A stretch of DNA of 64,000 nt from Nannocystis pusilla (lineage in GTDB: Bacteria; Myxococcota_A; Polyangia; Nannocystales; Nannocystaceae), in contig NZ_JAPNKE010000002.1 of NCBI RefSeq assembly GCF_026626665.1, positions 5,309,168-5,373,167 on the forward strand, in the 5' to 3' direction. This document shows, piece by piece, positions 52,863 through 62,126 of the stretch; within the stretch, counting starts at the first letter, position 1; the number at the start of each line of letters is the position of its first letter. The notes below the pieces were generated by a model, which saw only the letters and a list, made by a program, of their open reading frames with translations, was not told where the DNA came from and ran no database searches. The translations under genes and the position numbers were made by a program.

Positions 52863-54314
52863 CTACTCCACGAAGATGTTGCCGTCCTCGCCCGCGGCGA
52901 CAGCTCGCCCGACAGGCCAGTCGGAACCCACCGCCCAAAGATCGGTGAATGAAAGGACCTGGCGCAGGACCCACGTCTTGCCCTCATCGAGCGACTGAAT
53001 GATGGTGCCGCCGAAGCCGGCAGCCGTCCAGCGTCCGGAAGGAGAGCGATGTACGGCTCGCAGAGTCATCGTAGTGGGACTCGGGACCGGCTTCCACGAG
53101 AGGCCGCCGTCTTCGCTGATTCTGATGATGCCTCCGGCGCCGACCGCTACCACGGTCAGCAGCCAGGCGCTCACGCCGTACAGGTGCTCGCCCGCATTGA
53201 CGGGGCCGATGATGCTCGCCCACGTTGAGCCGCTGTTCGTGGAACGCACAACCTGACCGTCGAAGCCGACCGCGACCATGGCGCCCTGGCACCGCGTGAC
53301 GGCGTATAGATCGGCGGCCGTGGCGGAGACGACCACGCCCCACGTCGCCCCGGCGTCCGTGCTGCGGTAGCAGCCGCCGCTATCACCGACAGCGACGACG
53401 ACCGCGTCCGCAGCATGACCACGCGAGACGCCGCGAACATCCTTCGCTATCGCCGCGCCGTTGCCGGCCGTCCAGTTCGCTCCGCCGTTGTCGGAGTAGA
53501 AGACGACGCCGGCGGTCCCCATGGCTACCAGTCTCGTGCCCTCGACGCCCGCGTGGCAGGCCGCGTAGAAGTCGTCGCCGGAGGGCATTAGCCACACCTC
53601 CCATTCCGAGGCGCCCGGCTTCGCCCGGAGCAAGGCCGCATCCTCCCCGATTGCGACCGTGTACCCGTTCATGGTGCTAGCAATAGCGCGTATGAACTCG
53701 TCACCGTTCGTCACTCCAGCCTGTTGCCATAGAACGTGGACCTTGGGGAGCGTGTGGATCAGGGCTTGGTGATTGACGACGCACGCCAGCAGGGCATCGT
53801 CGAGGCCGCTCTCGATCACCAATGACCAGACGGCCTCCCACTCGTCCGAGAACAAGGGCGAGTTGCAGGTGTCGATGCACGATGTCGCCAGCGGGCTCTT
53901 CTCTAGCCACTGCAGCGGGTACATCAGGGCCTCGAGGACGGAGAGCCAGTACCCGAGCCCCTGGTCGTGGCCCGCCTGCGCAAGGAGTTTCGCTATGACG
54001 GCAGCTTGGCGCGCTTCGAGCGTGACCGGCTGCGCGCAATCCGGAAGTCCGAGCATTTCCTCCCAGTCAGGCAAGAGCTCGAACGTCGTGCTGGGGTCGA
54101 GCTCCCGCTCGAGGGCGGCAGCGCGAACTTCGACGCGCGACAGCTCCGCTCCGTGCGCAGCGATCAACGCCTTCTGGACCGGGTCCTCGCGGTCCCAGGC
54201 CCAACCGTTGGGAAGAAGAGCGGCTAAGGCCGGTTCGAGGCGCCGGTGCGTGCAGTCGCCCCAGCCCTCGGTAGCAGCGGCCTCGCTGGTGCCGTAGATG
54301 TTGACGAGCGCCAC
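52863..54314 (-). CDS. YmfQ/gp48-like tail protein fused to a BNR-type propeller
   Basis: 483 residues in two parts. Residues 1-190 match the YmfQ/DUF2313 (Mu gp48-like) baseplate-to-fibre adaptor (LEPALAALLPNGWAWDREDP...LLPDWEEMLGLPDC). From about 210 the chain has five blades with Asp-box/BNR motifs: YSDNGGANWTAG, RSTDAGATWG, RSTNSGSTWA, ISEDGGLSWKP and SLDEGKTWV. This is like sialidase or Ycf48 propellers. Adaptor proteins of this family normally stop after the first part. The fused propeller may bind a carbohydrate receptor. Confidence 0.82.
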   Translation of the reverse strand: MALVNIYGTSEAAATEGWGDCTHRRLEPALAALLPNGWAWDREDPVQKALIAAHGAELSRVEVRAAALERELDPSTTFELLPDWEEMLGLPDCAQPVTLEARQAAVIAKLLAQAGHDQGLGYWLSVLEALMYPLQWLEKSPLATSCIDTCNSPLFSDEWEAVWSLVIESGLDDALLACVVNHQALIHTLPKVHVLWQQAGVTNGDEFIRAIASTMNGYTVAIGEDAALLRAKPGASEWEVWLMPSGDDFYAACHAGVEGTRLVAMGTAGVVFYSDNGGANWTAGNGAAIAKDVRGVSRGHAADAVVVAVGDSGGCYRSTDAGATWGVVVSATAADLYAVTRCQGAMVAVGFDGQVVRSTNSGSTWASIIGPVNAGEHLYGVSAWLLTVVAVGAGGIIRISEDGGLSWKPVPSPTTMTLRAVHRSPSGRWTAAGFGGTIIQSLDEGKTWVLRQVLSFTDLWAVGSDWPVGRAVAAGEDGNIFVE

Positions 54315-54317
54315 CGG

Positions 54318-54716
54318 TTACACGACCTCGGGCGTTGCAATGAGGCTCAGGTCCCCGATGTTGAACCGCGGCTGATCGCCCGGGGCGAAGGTCATGGGCT
54401 GCGGCGTGCCCCCGAGGTTCAACAGCGGCCCCGCGGCGAGGAGGTTCCCAGCGACCGCGGCGTCGAAGATGCCCCACCAGGTGACGCCGGTAGCACCGGC
54501 CGGCAGCGCGTCGAAGACGATGGCGACGTTGCTCTGTCGACGAATCTCTCCTCCACCGACGACGGTGAGCCACGCCGAGTGCGCCTTGCGCGAGTAACCT
54601 GGCGCGGTGAGCTCGGCGAAGCTCCCTGAGAGGAGATCTGCGGCCGTTGCGAGCGCGACGTAGCGGGTTGTCGCGGTCGGAAGGATGAGAGCCAGCCCTG
54701 CGGCGCTGAGAGCCAC
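54318..54716 (-). CDS. Phage tail protein, unknown
   Basis: 132 residues from GTG 54716 (GAGGG upstream). Beta-rich (YVALATAADLLSGSFAELTAPGYSRKAH...VVGGGEIRRQSNVAIVF). It resembles small tail-fibre or tail-tip structural proteins but no named family was certain. It lies between the gp47 and gp48-type genes but is separated from gp47 by the opposite-strand lipoprotein gene. Confidence 0.6.
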   Translation of the reverse strand: MALSAAGLALILPTATTRYVALATAADLLSGSFAELTAPGYSRKAHSAWLTVVGGGEIRRQSNVAIVFDALPAGATGVTWWGIFDAAVAGNLLAAGPLLNLGGTPQPMTFAPGDQPRFNIGDLSLIATPEVV

Positions 54717-54860
54717 GCAGCGACCCTCGGAGGGGCATCCGGAGTGATTCAAGGCGCGATTGACGCGGGGTCGTTTTCGCGCCATTCTCCGCGCCACGTG
54801 ATCGGCCTCCCCGTCACACGGCACATCGCCTCCGACGGCCCTGCCGTCGCGGAGACTCTC

Positions 54861-55514
54861 ATGCGTCAGAAAATTTTCGCGGCCCTTGCCATCCTGTGTG
54901 CTTGTCCTGAACCCAGCACCGACACCGACACCGACCCCTCCACGGAAACCGAACCCAGTTCGACAACTGAGACCACGACCACGCCCACGACTGAGACCCC
55001 CACGACAACCGACCTGACGACCGGCGAACCGGCGCCCAGGGACAGGAAGGTCTTTGTCAGCGCAACGTCTGTTCACACGGATGACGGCATCGAGTCCGCG
55101 GACGCCGCGTGTGCCAAGGAGGCTCAGGAGGCCGGCCTAGACGAGGTTTACCTGGCATGGAGATCTGTCTCGGACCTCAGCGCGTCTCAGAGATTCGAGC
55201 CGATTGACGGCAAGGTCATCATGACCAACGGCGAAGTCGTTGCGGAGAGCTGGGCCGACCTTCTCAGCGGAAACCTGGTCGAGGCGCCGCATCGAGGCGC
55301 CCCACCCGGGCACATGGACTGGTGGGGCAGGCCTGTCTGGACAGGTACGGATCCAAGCGGAAACACGATACCCAACGGAACCTGCAATGATTGGAGCGAC
55401 TCCTCTCGACGGGCCATGGGAGGAATCGGACTTGTTGGCGTGATCGAGAAATGGACCTTCAACCATCTCTATACGTGTAGAGCTTGGGCGCGGGTCTATT
55501 GTTTCTCGCAATGA
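54861..55514 (+). CDS. DUF1554-type lipoprotein carried in the phage tail cluster
   Basis: 217 residues. A lipoprotein signal (MRQKIFAALAILCAC) is followed by a Thr/Glu/Pro/Ser linker (residues about 20-65) and a domain matching DUF1554. That domain is RKVFVSATSVHTDDGIESADAACAKEA, YLAWRSVSDLSASQRFEP, VVAESWADLLSGNLVEAP, VWTGTDPSGNT and a C-terminal CRAWARVYCFSQ with paired Cys. The linker style is that of the host's surface lipoproteins. It is on the opposite strand to all tail genes, and its stop abuts the gp47 stop (55514/55515). It reads as a lysogenic-conversion cargo gene. Confidence 0.85.
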   Translation: MRQKIFAALAILCACPEPSTDTDTDPSTETEPSSTTETTTTPTTETPTTTDLTTGEPAPRDRKVFVSATSVHTDDGIESADAACAKEAQEAGLDEVYLAWRSVSDLSASQRFEPIDGKVIMTNGEVVAESWADLLSGNLVEAPHRGAPPGHMDWWGRPVWTGTDPSGNTIPNGTCNDWSDSSRRAMGGIGLVGVIEKWTFNHLYTCRAWARVYCFSQ

Positions 55515-56627
55515 TCACACCGGCCACGTGATTTGCGTGTCCGGGTCGGCGAGCGTGAGCAGCTCGAACTTGTTGAGCGCCACGTCGCCCGCGGGGACGC
55601 TCAGCTTGTGGTCGACCTCGCCGGCGACGCTGCTGATCGCCTCGTTGAGCCAGCTCTTGTAGAACACCGCGCCGTCCACCCTGGGCGGCGCGGCCTTCGT
55701 GGCCAGCATGTTCCTCAACGCGTCGACGATCGCCGCCCGGACCTCGGGCGTGTTCGGCGTGAGCGAGCTGAACGTCAGGCTCAGCGGCTTGTCGATCGGC
55801 GCTTGGACGTACAGCGCCTTCAGGTGGAGCGGGGCCTTCTCGAGGATCTTCGCGGTGACGGCTGCGACCTCCGGCGCTCCGGGGAACGGGTCCGGCACGT
55901 CGCCGGACATGTCGTTGTCGCGCATGAACAGCACTGTGACGCGTCCGGGCTTGGGGACGTTGCCGAACTCCCACACCCGCGTCACGCCAGGCACCTCCTT
56001 TGCCCAGGACTCGTACGAGTTGGGGCCGCCGCCGTTCGGCGGGTCGGCCAGGCGCTCGAGCAGGCGGGTGAGCAGCTCGAGATCCGTCTCCTCGTCGGTG
56101 CCTCCGGTTAGTCCGTCCGGGTCCACGACCTGCGCCGTGCTTGAGACGCCGACCACGGGCGTCACCAGCGTCAGCGTCGTCCCGCCCGGCAGGTTGCCCG
56201 CCTGGCCGCCGGAGACGGCCCTGCATGGCACAGATACCTCGAGGGCGACGCCAGGAAATGGCGTGTCCGTGAGCACCTCGACCTCGACGTCGCCGACCTT
56301 CGCGCGCTGGCCCTTCTCCACGACCTGGCCCTCGACTTGGGTCCTGATGAAGCGAACCGGACCGGTTGCGCGGACCGACTCACGCTTGAATACCCCATAC
56401 CGCGCTGCGTGTCGGCGCAGCTGCTCCGCCTCTGCGGTTTGAGGGAACGCGTTCGCGGCCACCTGTGAGAGGCGACCGTGAAGCCCGTGCGATACTCCCG
56501 CCTCGGCTTCACAGAACGCGCTCTCCGTGGTGCCAGGCAGGTTGGCGCCGTCGCTCTTCAACTCATAGTTGAAGTCACTGCGGCACCGGGCCCGGATCTT
56601 GGCCAGAGTCGGTCGATTAAAAGGCAT
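55515..56627 (-). CDS. Baseplate J protein (Mu gp47-like)
   Basis: 370 residues. Baseplate wedge component of contractile tails. Family features: N-terminal helical arm (MPFNRPTLAKIRARCRSDFN), then the characteristic PCRAVSGGQAGNLPGGTTLTLVTPVVGVSS and TGGTDEETDLELLTRLLERLADPPNGG region, then TRVWEFGNVPKPGRVTVLFMRDND. It overlaps the gp46-like gene by 11 bp. Confidence 0.93.
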   Translation of the reverse strand: MPFNRPTLAKIRARCRSDFNYELKSDGANLPGTTESAFCEAEAGVSHGLHGRLSQVAANAFPQTAEAEQLRRHAARYGVFKRESVRATGPVRFIRTQVEGQVVEKGQRAKVGDVEVEVLTDTPFPGVALEVSVPCRAVSGGQAGNLPGGTTLTLVTPVVGVSSTAQVVDPDGLTGGTDEETDLELLTRLLERLADPPNGGGPNSYESWAKEVPGVTRVWEFGNVPKPGRVTVLFMRDNDMSGDVPDPFPGAPEVAAVTAKILEKAPLHLKALYVQAPIDKPLSLTFSSLTPNTPEVRAAIVDALRNMLATKAAPPRVDGAVFYKSWLNEAISSVAGEVDHKLSVPAGDVALNKFELLTLADPDTQITWPV

Positions 56628-57078
56628 TGTGCTTCACCTCCCACAACCGCCGGAACGACGGCAAAAGCGAGGACGGACGGACAATATCAATCTCGAGACC
56701 AAGCCAGCCTGCGCGCGGGCGCGAAGCGACGACCTGGATAGACTTCGCTATACCTCGCGCCTTGAGCCACACCAGCGATTCGAGCGCGATGTCCTCGGCT
56801 CGGCGGAGCGTGGCGAGCGTGGTCTTCTCCCGGGTTAGCAGCCAGAGCTTGGAGCCCATCTTCGGCGTGTCGGCCGGGCGAACTGAATCGGCGTGCGCCC
56901 ACCATCCACGCTGTCGATCCAGCCCCGCAGTAGTTATTTCCGCGGGCGACGCCTCGGCATCGGTGAAGAGCGACAGGATGGCGAGCGTCTCTATGCCGCC
57001 GTCGCTGGCGAGCGTGCCGTCGTCGGCGAGCTGCAAGCGCGCGCGGCCAACCGAGTTGTCCCACTTGAGGCGCAGCAC
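56617..57078 (-). CDS. Baseplate protein gp46-like
   Basis: 153 residues from GTG 57078 with GAAGGG upstream. The pattern DGGIETLAILSLFTDAEA, then RGWWAHADSV and GSKLWLLTREKTTLATLRRAEDIALESLVWL, matches the Mu gp46 family of contractile-tail baseplates. Position between gp45- and gp47-like genes agrees. Confidence 0.9.
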   Translation of the reverse strand: MLRLKWDNSVGRARLQLADDGTLASDGGIETLAILSLFTDAEASPAEITTAGLDRQRGWWAHADSVRPADTPKMGSKLWLLTREKTTLATLRRAEDIALESLVWLKARGIAKSIQVVASRPRAGWLGLEIDIVRPSSLLPSFRRLWEVKHNAF

Positions 57079-57080
57079 AG

Positions 57081-57746
57081 TCAGCCCTTCCCATAGACGT
57101 TGTCGGCACCCGTCGGCGCGAGCGGGCCGACCGGCGAGACGCCCGGAACCGCGGTGGGCTGGCTCACCGGGCCCACCGGCGCGGTCGGGTGGGTGTGCGT
57201 GTCGTAGGCGAGTTGCAGCGCCGCCAGGCGCGCGTCGACCTCCTCGGCGAGCGCGACATGCTTCACCGCGGTCTCGCCGCCGAGCAGCACCTTTGCCGCC
57301 GCGCCTGGCGTGATGACGATGTCGCCGCTCGGCTTCATGACGATGCTCGACTCGGCGGCGCCGGCGGCCCGCACCTCGACGCCGCCGTCCGCGAGCAGCT
57401 TGACCAGCTGCCCCTCGCGGCCGACATACAGCGCGGCCTCGCCGTCCTCGAGCTCCTGCAGGCGCGTCGTGCGATCGAACAGCAGCGCGACCCGGTGACC
57501 CGTCGCGCCTTGCACCGCCAACACGACCGCCTCGGCCTGCTTCGGCCGCGAGGTGAAGCCCGGCGGCGTGATGCACTCGACCTCCTCGAGGATGTCGTCC
57601 GCGGTGGCGGTAATCTGCGCGCGCTGCAGGCCGGACTCCTGGAGGACCCGGACGACGCCCCGCACGACGAGGCTCCGGAGGCGGAGACCCCACGGCCGCA
57701 GGCGCTCCTCGATCATCTGCTCAACCGTCTCACGCGTGATCGTCAA
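57081..57746 (-). CDS. Baseplate assembly protein V / gp45-like spike
   Basis: 221 residues from TTG 57746 (GGGAGGG upstream). An N-terminal helix is followed by an OB-like fold (QRAQITATADDILEEVECITPPGFTSRPKQ) and a repetitive beta region (GGVEVRAAGAAESSIVMKPSGDIVITPGAAAKVLLGG). The C-terminus has a HTHPT motif. This matches the Mu gp45 cell-puncturing spike. The HTHP segment may bind metal, as in P2 gpV tips. Confidence 0.9.
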   Translation of the reverse strand: MTITRETVEQMIEERLRPWGLRLRSLVVRGVVRVLQESGLQRAQITATADDILEEVECITPPGFTSRPKQAEAVVLAVQGATGHRVALLFDRTTRLQELEDGEAALYVGREGQLVKLLADGGVEVRAAGAAESSIVMKPSGDIVITPGAAAKVLLGGETAVKHVALAEEVDARLAALQLAYDTHTHPTAPVGPVSQPTAVPGVSPVGPLAPTGADNVYGKG

Positions 57747-58848
57747 AACGAGAACCCTCCCCCTTGGGCTTCTTCCGCTTGGGCGGCACCTTCACGTCGT
57801 ACGCCTCCGGCGGCGTCAGGGTGACCTGCGTACGCGTCCCGCCCGCCGAGTCGCGCGTCATGGTGACCTGCGTGACGAGGAACTCGCCGTCGATGCCGTA
57901 TACGTCGTCCTCGACAGCGACGACGATGTTGGGTTCCCACACCCCGCGCGCGTGCTCCCAGCTTCGTTTCGGATTCTTGCGGTCCACGAGCACGTACTCC
58001 ATCTGCAGCGACTTGCCCGCTCTGGTGTTGCGCTCCCACGTCGCGGCGAGCTGCAGGGGGTGCTTGATCGGTTCGCCCTCGACGAACTGCCCCTTCGTAT
58101 TGCGCGGCTGCGTTTCCGTCTGCACGACGAGCGGGCGATGCCGCGGCACTGCATCGTCGCGCACCTCGTATTTGATCGCCACTGCCTCTCCGAACGTCTC
58201 GTCGTCCGCGGCGAGCTGGGCCTTGAATACGTAGTCGCTGAAGCGCTGCGCCATCGAGCGGCGCACGTGCGCCGACGCGATATTGATGCCGCGGGCGATG
58301 AGCACGTCGGGGTAATGCAGCAAGCCAGTTCGCGTGAATCTGATGCTCCCGTCCGGGTAGCTGCAGAGCCGCGCGCCATTCAATCGCGCGAGTCGATCGA
58401 GTACGTCGAAGACCGTCTCGCCGTCTTCGATCTTGAAGTAGCCCTCCTCGCCGAGGGTACCGGTTGCGATCTCCAGGTCGACGCTGATGCCGAACGGCTT
58501 GCAGATGTCGCGGGCGATCTCGAGGCCCGAACGCTTGCGCCACGGCTTGTGGATCGCGGAGCAGTCGACGAGGTCTCCAGCGCGGGACCGGCCGGACACC
58601 GAGAGCGACGACGATGTGCTGGTGTCGCTCAGGTCCACGTCGTCGATGTAGCCGGAGATCAGCTTCTCGCCGCGGTAGATGACCTCGCACGCAGCGCCCT
58701 CAACAATCTCCGCCGAGCTCGCCCTGCTCGTCGAGATCGCCAAGTCGAACGTGTCCGCCAGCTGGTCCAGGGCGCGGATGATCTGCACCGAGGTCCAGCC
58801 CGACAGGTCGCGACCGTCGACCCGCAGCACCAGGTCGTCCTCAGCCAA
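57730..58848 (-). CDS. Baseplate hub protein gp44-like
   Basis: 372 residues. The N-terminus DLVLRVDGRDLSGWTSVQIIRALDQLADTFDL and DVDLSDTSTSSSLSVSGRSRAGDLVDCSAI match the hub family of Mu gp44/P2 gpD, which forms the central baseplate hub around the spike. It overlaps neighbours on both sides (8 and 17 bp), as is usual in this operon. Confidence 0.9.
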   Translation of the reverse strand: MAEDDLVLRVDGRDLSGWTSVQIIRALDQLADTFDLAISTSRASSAEIVEGAACEVIYRGEKLISGYIDDVDLSDTSTSSSLSVSGRSRAGDLVDCSAIHKPWRKRSGLEIARDICKPFGISVDLEIATGTLGEEGYFKIEDGETVFDVLDRLARLNGARLCSYPDGSIRFTRTGLLHYPDVLIARGINIASAHVRRSMAQRFSDYVFKAQLAADDETFGEAVAIKYEVRDDAVPRHRPLVVQTETQPRNTKGQFVEGEPIKHPLQLAATWERNTRAGKSLQMEYVLVDRKNPKRSWEHARGVWEPNIVVAVEDDVYGIDGEFLVTQVTMTRDSAGGTRTQVTLTPPEAYDVKVPPKRKKPKGEGSRFDDHA

Positions 58849-60088
58849 GGAGCACCTCGAGTGGTTGGCCGCCGGCGACTGCGTTGGGATCGTCGACGCG
58901 GTTGCGCCCGACGATCTCGAGGTCGCGCGTCGGGTCGCCGTAGATCCAGAACGCGATCAACAGCGCGGGCAGCGACGCCGGCGGCGTGTAGGTCGTGATC
59001 GTCGGGAGGTCCTGTGCAGCGGCTTGCAGCTGCACGTCGAGGGCGGCTCTCAGGTCCGTGAGCGCGCTGTGAAGCGCGTCGCTGGCACCCGGGTCTAGCA
59101 TCAGCGCGTCGATGTCGTCGCCGAGGTCGTCGAGGATCTTGGCGACGTCAGCCGTCGACTCGAGTGGAAGCGAGAGGAACAGCTCCGCGTAGGTGGCGAC
59201 CGCTGCGGCCCGGAAAGCCCGCTGCATGACGCGCTCAGCGTCGAGGACAACCTGGTCGACCTCGACGCCATCGTAGGGCGGCGGGGTCTCCAAGAACGTC
59301 GCCTGCAGCGCCGCAGATGCCTGCAGCGCCACGTCGATCCGTACGCGCTTCTCTCCGCCGGGGAACGGGGCGTCATCAGCGTCCGCGCTGACCCGGACCA
59401 CCGCCGCGAGCGCGGCAAGCAGCCCGCGCACCTGGGACATGATTGAGCTCGGCAGCCCCGCGAGCTCGTTGCGGGCTTCCTTCAGATCGGCAAGAGCGTG
59501 GACGAGGTCGTCGGCACCAGCGAGCGCGCCAAGCGTCCGCCGCCGGACACTCTGCATGGCGTCGGAGATCTTGCCGATCGCGTCCGACACCGCGCCGACG
59601 ATGCCGGGCTTGGCAAGCTTCTGCACAAGCTCCGCGTCCGCAGCGGCGACGACCGCCGCGACGGCGACGGTGAGCCCGGCAGCCGGGCTCTGGGTGATGC
59701 GCATGTCTGTGCCGCCAGCGACGCCGGCCTCGACGACCGTGAAGCTGAAGCGTGCCGCGCCGCCTTCACCAACCGTTTCGCTCAGCTGGTAGCCGCCGTC
59801 GAGGCGGACCGCGCCCCGGTCGCCCTGCCAGGGGTGGATGAACTTGTGCGGGCCGGCCGACTCGAGCACCTCGAGCAGGGCGTCGCGCGCGCGCATGTAC
59901 TCGTCGCCGACGACGACCGCCTCGACCTGCCAACGACGCGCCGAGCGGCCCATGTCCTCGCTCCCTGGCTCGTCTGCGTCGGGAAACTCGGTGATGACCG
60001 TGCGGCGCCCGCCGGATCCGCTGATGGATGCGACGAAGAAAGGCGCCCCGCCGAGCGAAGCGTCGAGCATGTCGTCGCGCCACGGCAT
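58841..60088 (-). CDS. DNA circulation protein N-terminal domain (Mu gp43-like)
   Basis: 415 residues. MPWRDDMLDASLGGAPFFVASISGSGGRRTVITEFP and HKFIHPWQGDRGAVRLDGGYQLSETVGEGGAARFSFTVVEAG match the DNA_circ_N domain of tail proteins. The rest is helical. ATG overlaps the tape-measure stop (TGATG). Confidence 0.9.
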   Translation of the reverse strand: MPWRDDMLDASLGGAPFFVASISGSGGRRTVITEFPDADEPGSEDMGRSARRWQVEAVVVGDEYMRARDALLEVLESAGPHKFIHPWQGDRGAVRLDGGYQLSETVGEGGAARFSFTVVEAGVAGGTDMRITQSPAAGLTVAVAAVVAAADAELVQKLAKPGIVGAVSDAIGKISDAMQSVRRRTLGALAGADDLVHALADLKEARNELAGLPSSIMSQVRGLLAALAAVVRVSADADDAPFPGGEKRVRIDVALQASAALQATFLETPPPYDGVEVDQVVLDAERVMQRAFRAAAVATYAELFLSLPLESTADVAKILDDLGDDIDALMLDPGASDALHSALTDLRAALDVQLQAAAQDLPTITTYTPPASLPALLIAFWIYGDPTRDLEIVGRNRVDDPNAVAGGQPLEVLLG

Positions 60089-62126
60089 CAGCGCTGCCTC
60101 CCGGTGCCAGTGCGCACGCGGAAGCCGGGGTCGCCCTTCGTCTCCAGCTTCTGTTGCACGACCTCGCCCTGGCCATTCACCGTGATCTTCAGCTCGCCGT
60201 CGAACTTCGAGCTCGATGGCTCCTCGCCTTCACGGATCAAGGGGGCGCCGTTCGCCGCCGGCGCGCCGGTAGCCGCGCCGATCCAGCCGCCGACGGGGCC
60301 GATGTGGGCGCTGATCTTGCCCGCGCTCGCGCTCAGCTCGCGCTGCTGCTTCAGCGTGTCGCCGGCAAGCGCCCCGATGCCACCGCCGAGCGCCTGAAGT
60401 TGGCGCAGCTGCTCGGGTGACATGCCGGCGAGCTGTCCCTGCTGCGCCGCCGCGCGGGCGCTGTCGTAGGTCTCCTGCATCAGCAGCGTGTCCTTGATCT
60501 GCCGAACCTGGTCACCGGCCCACTCGAGCTTGTCGACGATCCAGGCGATCGCCACCTTGAACCCGGCGGTCACGCTGTCCCAAAGGCCAGAGAAAAACTC
60601 GCTGATCGGCTCCCAATATTCATAGATCAGAAGCGCCGCGGTGAGCAGCGCGCCGACCGGGTTCGACGCGATGGCGGTCTTGATCGCCTTCATCGACCCC
60701 ACGACGCCCAGCTTCATGATGTGCATCTCGGCGGTGAGCAGCTTCGCCCCCTTCACGGCGAGCGCCCAGGCCCAGGTCAGACCTCCCCAGATCGTGATGA
60801 GCGCGGAGACGCCAGAGATGATCGGCGCGACGACGAGGCCGAGGCTGCCAAGGACGCCGAGCAAGAGGCCCAGCGATCGGACCAGCGTCGGGTTCTCCTT
60901 CGCCCAGGTCGTCACCGTGATGATTAGCTCCTTGGACCACTTCAGCAGCTCGGTGAACTCGGGGATGACCTTCTCGCCGACGGTGAGCTGCAGCTCCTCG
61001 AACGCGCTGTCGAGCTCCTTGCTGGCGCCTGCAGCGTTTCGGTTCATCTCCGCGGCGACCTGGGCTGCGGTGCCGGCGGACTTCTTGTTCATCTCGACCA
61101 GCGCCTGCAGCTCGCCGGTGCCTGCCTGCTTCATCAGGATCGCCAGGGCCTCTTTGTCTCCGCCCATTCCGACCAGGCCCTGCATCCACCTGTCGCGCCG
61201 CACGCCCCCTTGCCCTTGCCGAACTTCTTGTCGGCGGCGCGCTCCGCTTCGGCGAGCAGCTCGATGATCGGACGGAGGTTACCCTGCTTGTCCTTGATGT
61301 TGATCCCGAGCGCTGCCAGGGCGCCCTTCTGCTTCTTCATGCCGCTCTGGAAGTTGCCGAGCACCGACGCGAGCCCGGTGCCAGCGACAGAGCCGCGCTT
61401 GCCGGCATTACCGAGAGCACCAATCATCCCGAGCGTCGTCTCGAGGTCAATGTTTGCCTTCGCGGCGGTGACGCCCGAGTACTTGAGGGCTTCTCCGAGG
61501 TCGAGTAGGCCCGTGGCGGTCCCGTTGGCCGTCTTGACCAGCACGTCGCCGATGCGGCCCATGTCGGCGGCGCCGAGGCCGAACTGATTCATCGCAGCCG
61601 TCTGGATGTCGGCGGCGTTCTCGATGCTCTCGCGCGTGGCCGCGGCGGTGTTCAGGATGCCAGGCATCGCCTTCATGATGTCCTGGGCCTTCTGCAGGTC
61701 CTCACCGCTGAAGTTCTTCGCCAGGATGTCCATCCCGGCGGCGGCCTCGCTGGCGCTGTACTTCGTGTCGGACCCGAGGCGGCGCGCGGTAGCGGCGAGG
61801 TCGACCATCGCCGCATCCATCAGACGCACCTGGCTCGCGTCGAGCGTCTTCGTCAGGTCGAACGTCGAGGCCTTCACGCTCGACATCTGCTCCTGGAAGT
61901 CCTTGAACTTGTCGACCGGCCCCTTGATCGCGCTGAGTACGGAGGTCCCGAAGCCCTTCACCGCGTCGGCGCTGTGCTTCATGTTCGAGGCGAGCTCGAA
62001 GGACTTCGCCGCCCGCTTGCCGGTCTTCTCGACGTCGCCGACGCCCTTGATCACGCGCTTGATCGGACCGGTGACCCGGTCCACCAGGCGGACGATGAGG
62101 GAGGTGGTGAGCGTCGTCGAGGACAT
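60088..62126 (-). CDS. Tail tape measure protein (one frameshift)
   Basis: About 680 residues that set tail length. The start MSSTTLTTSLIVRLVDRVTGPIKR and the TP901-type core are in the first frame (FQEQMSSVKAS...DTKYSASEAAAGMDILAKNFS...ETTLGMIGALGNAGKRGS). At the C run 61205-61209 one base is missing, and the second frame continues DRWMQGLVGMGGDKEALAILM with hydrophobic helices (LGLLLGVLGSLGLVVAPIISGVSALITIWGG). Its ATG overlaps the stop of the frameshifted gp41/42 product. Confidence 0.88.
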
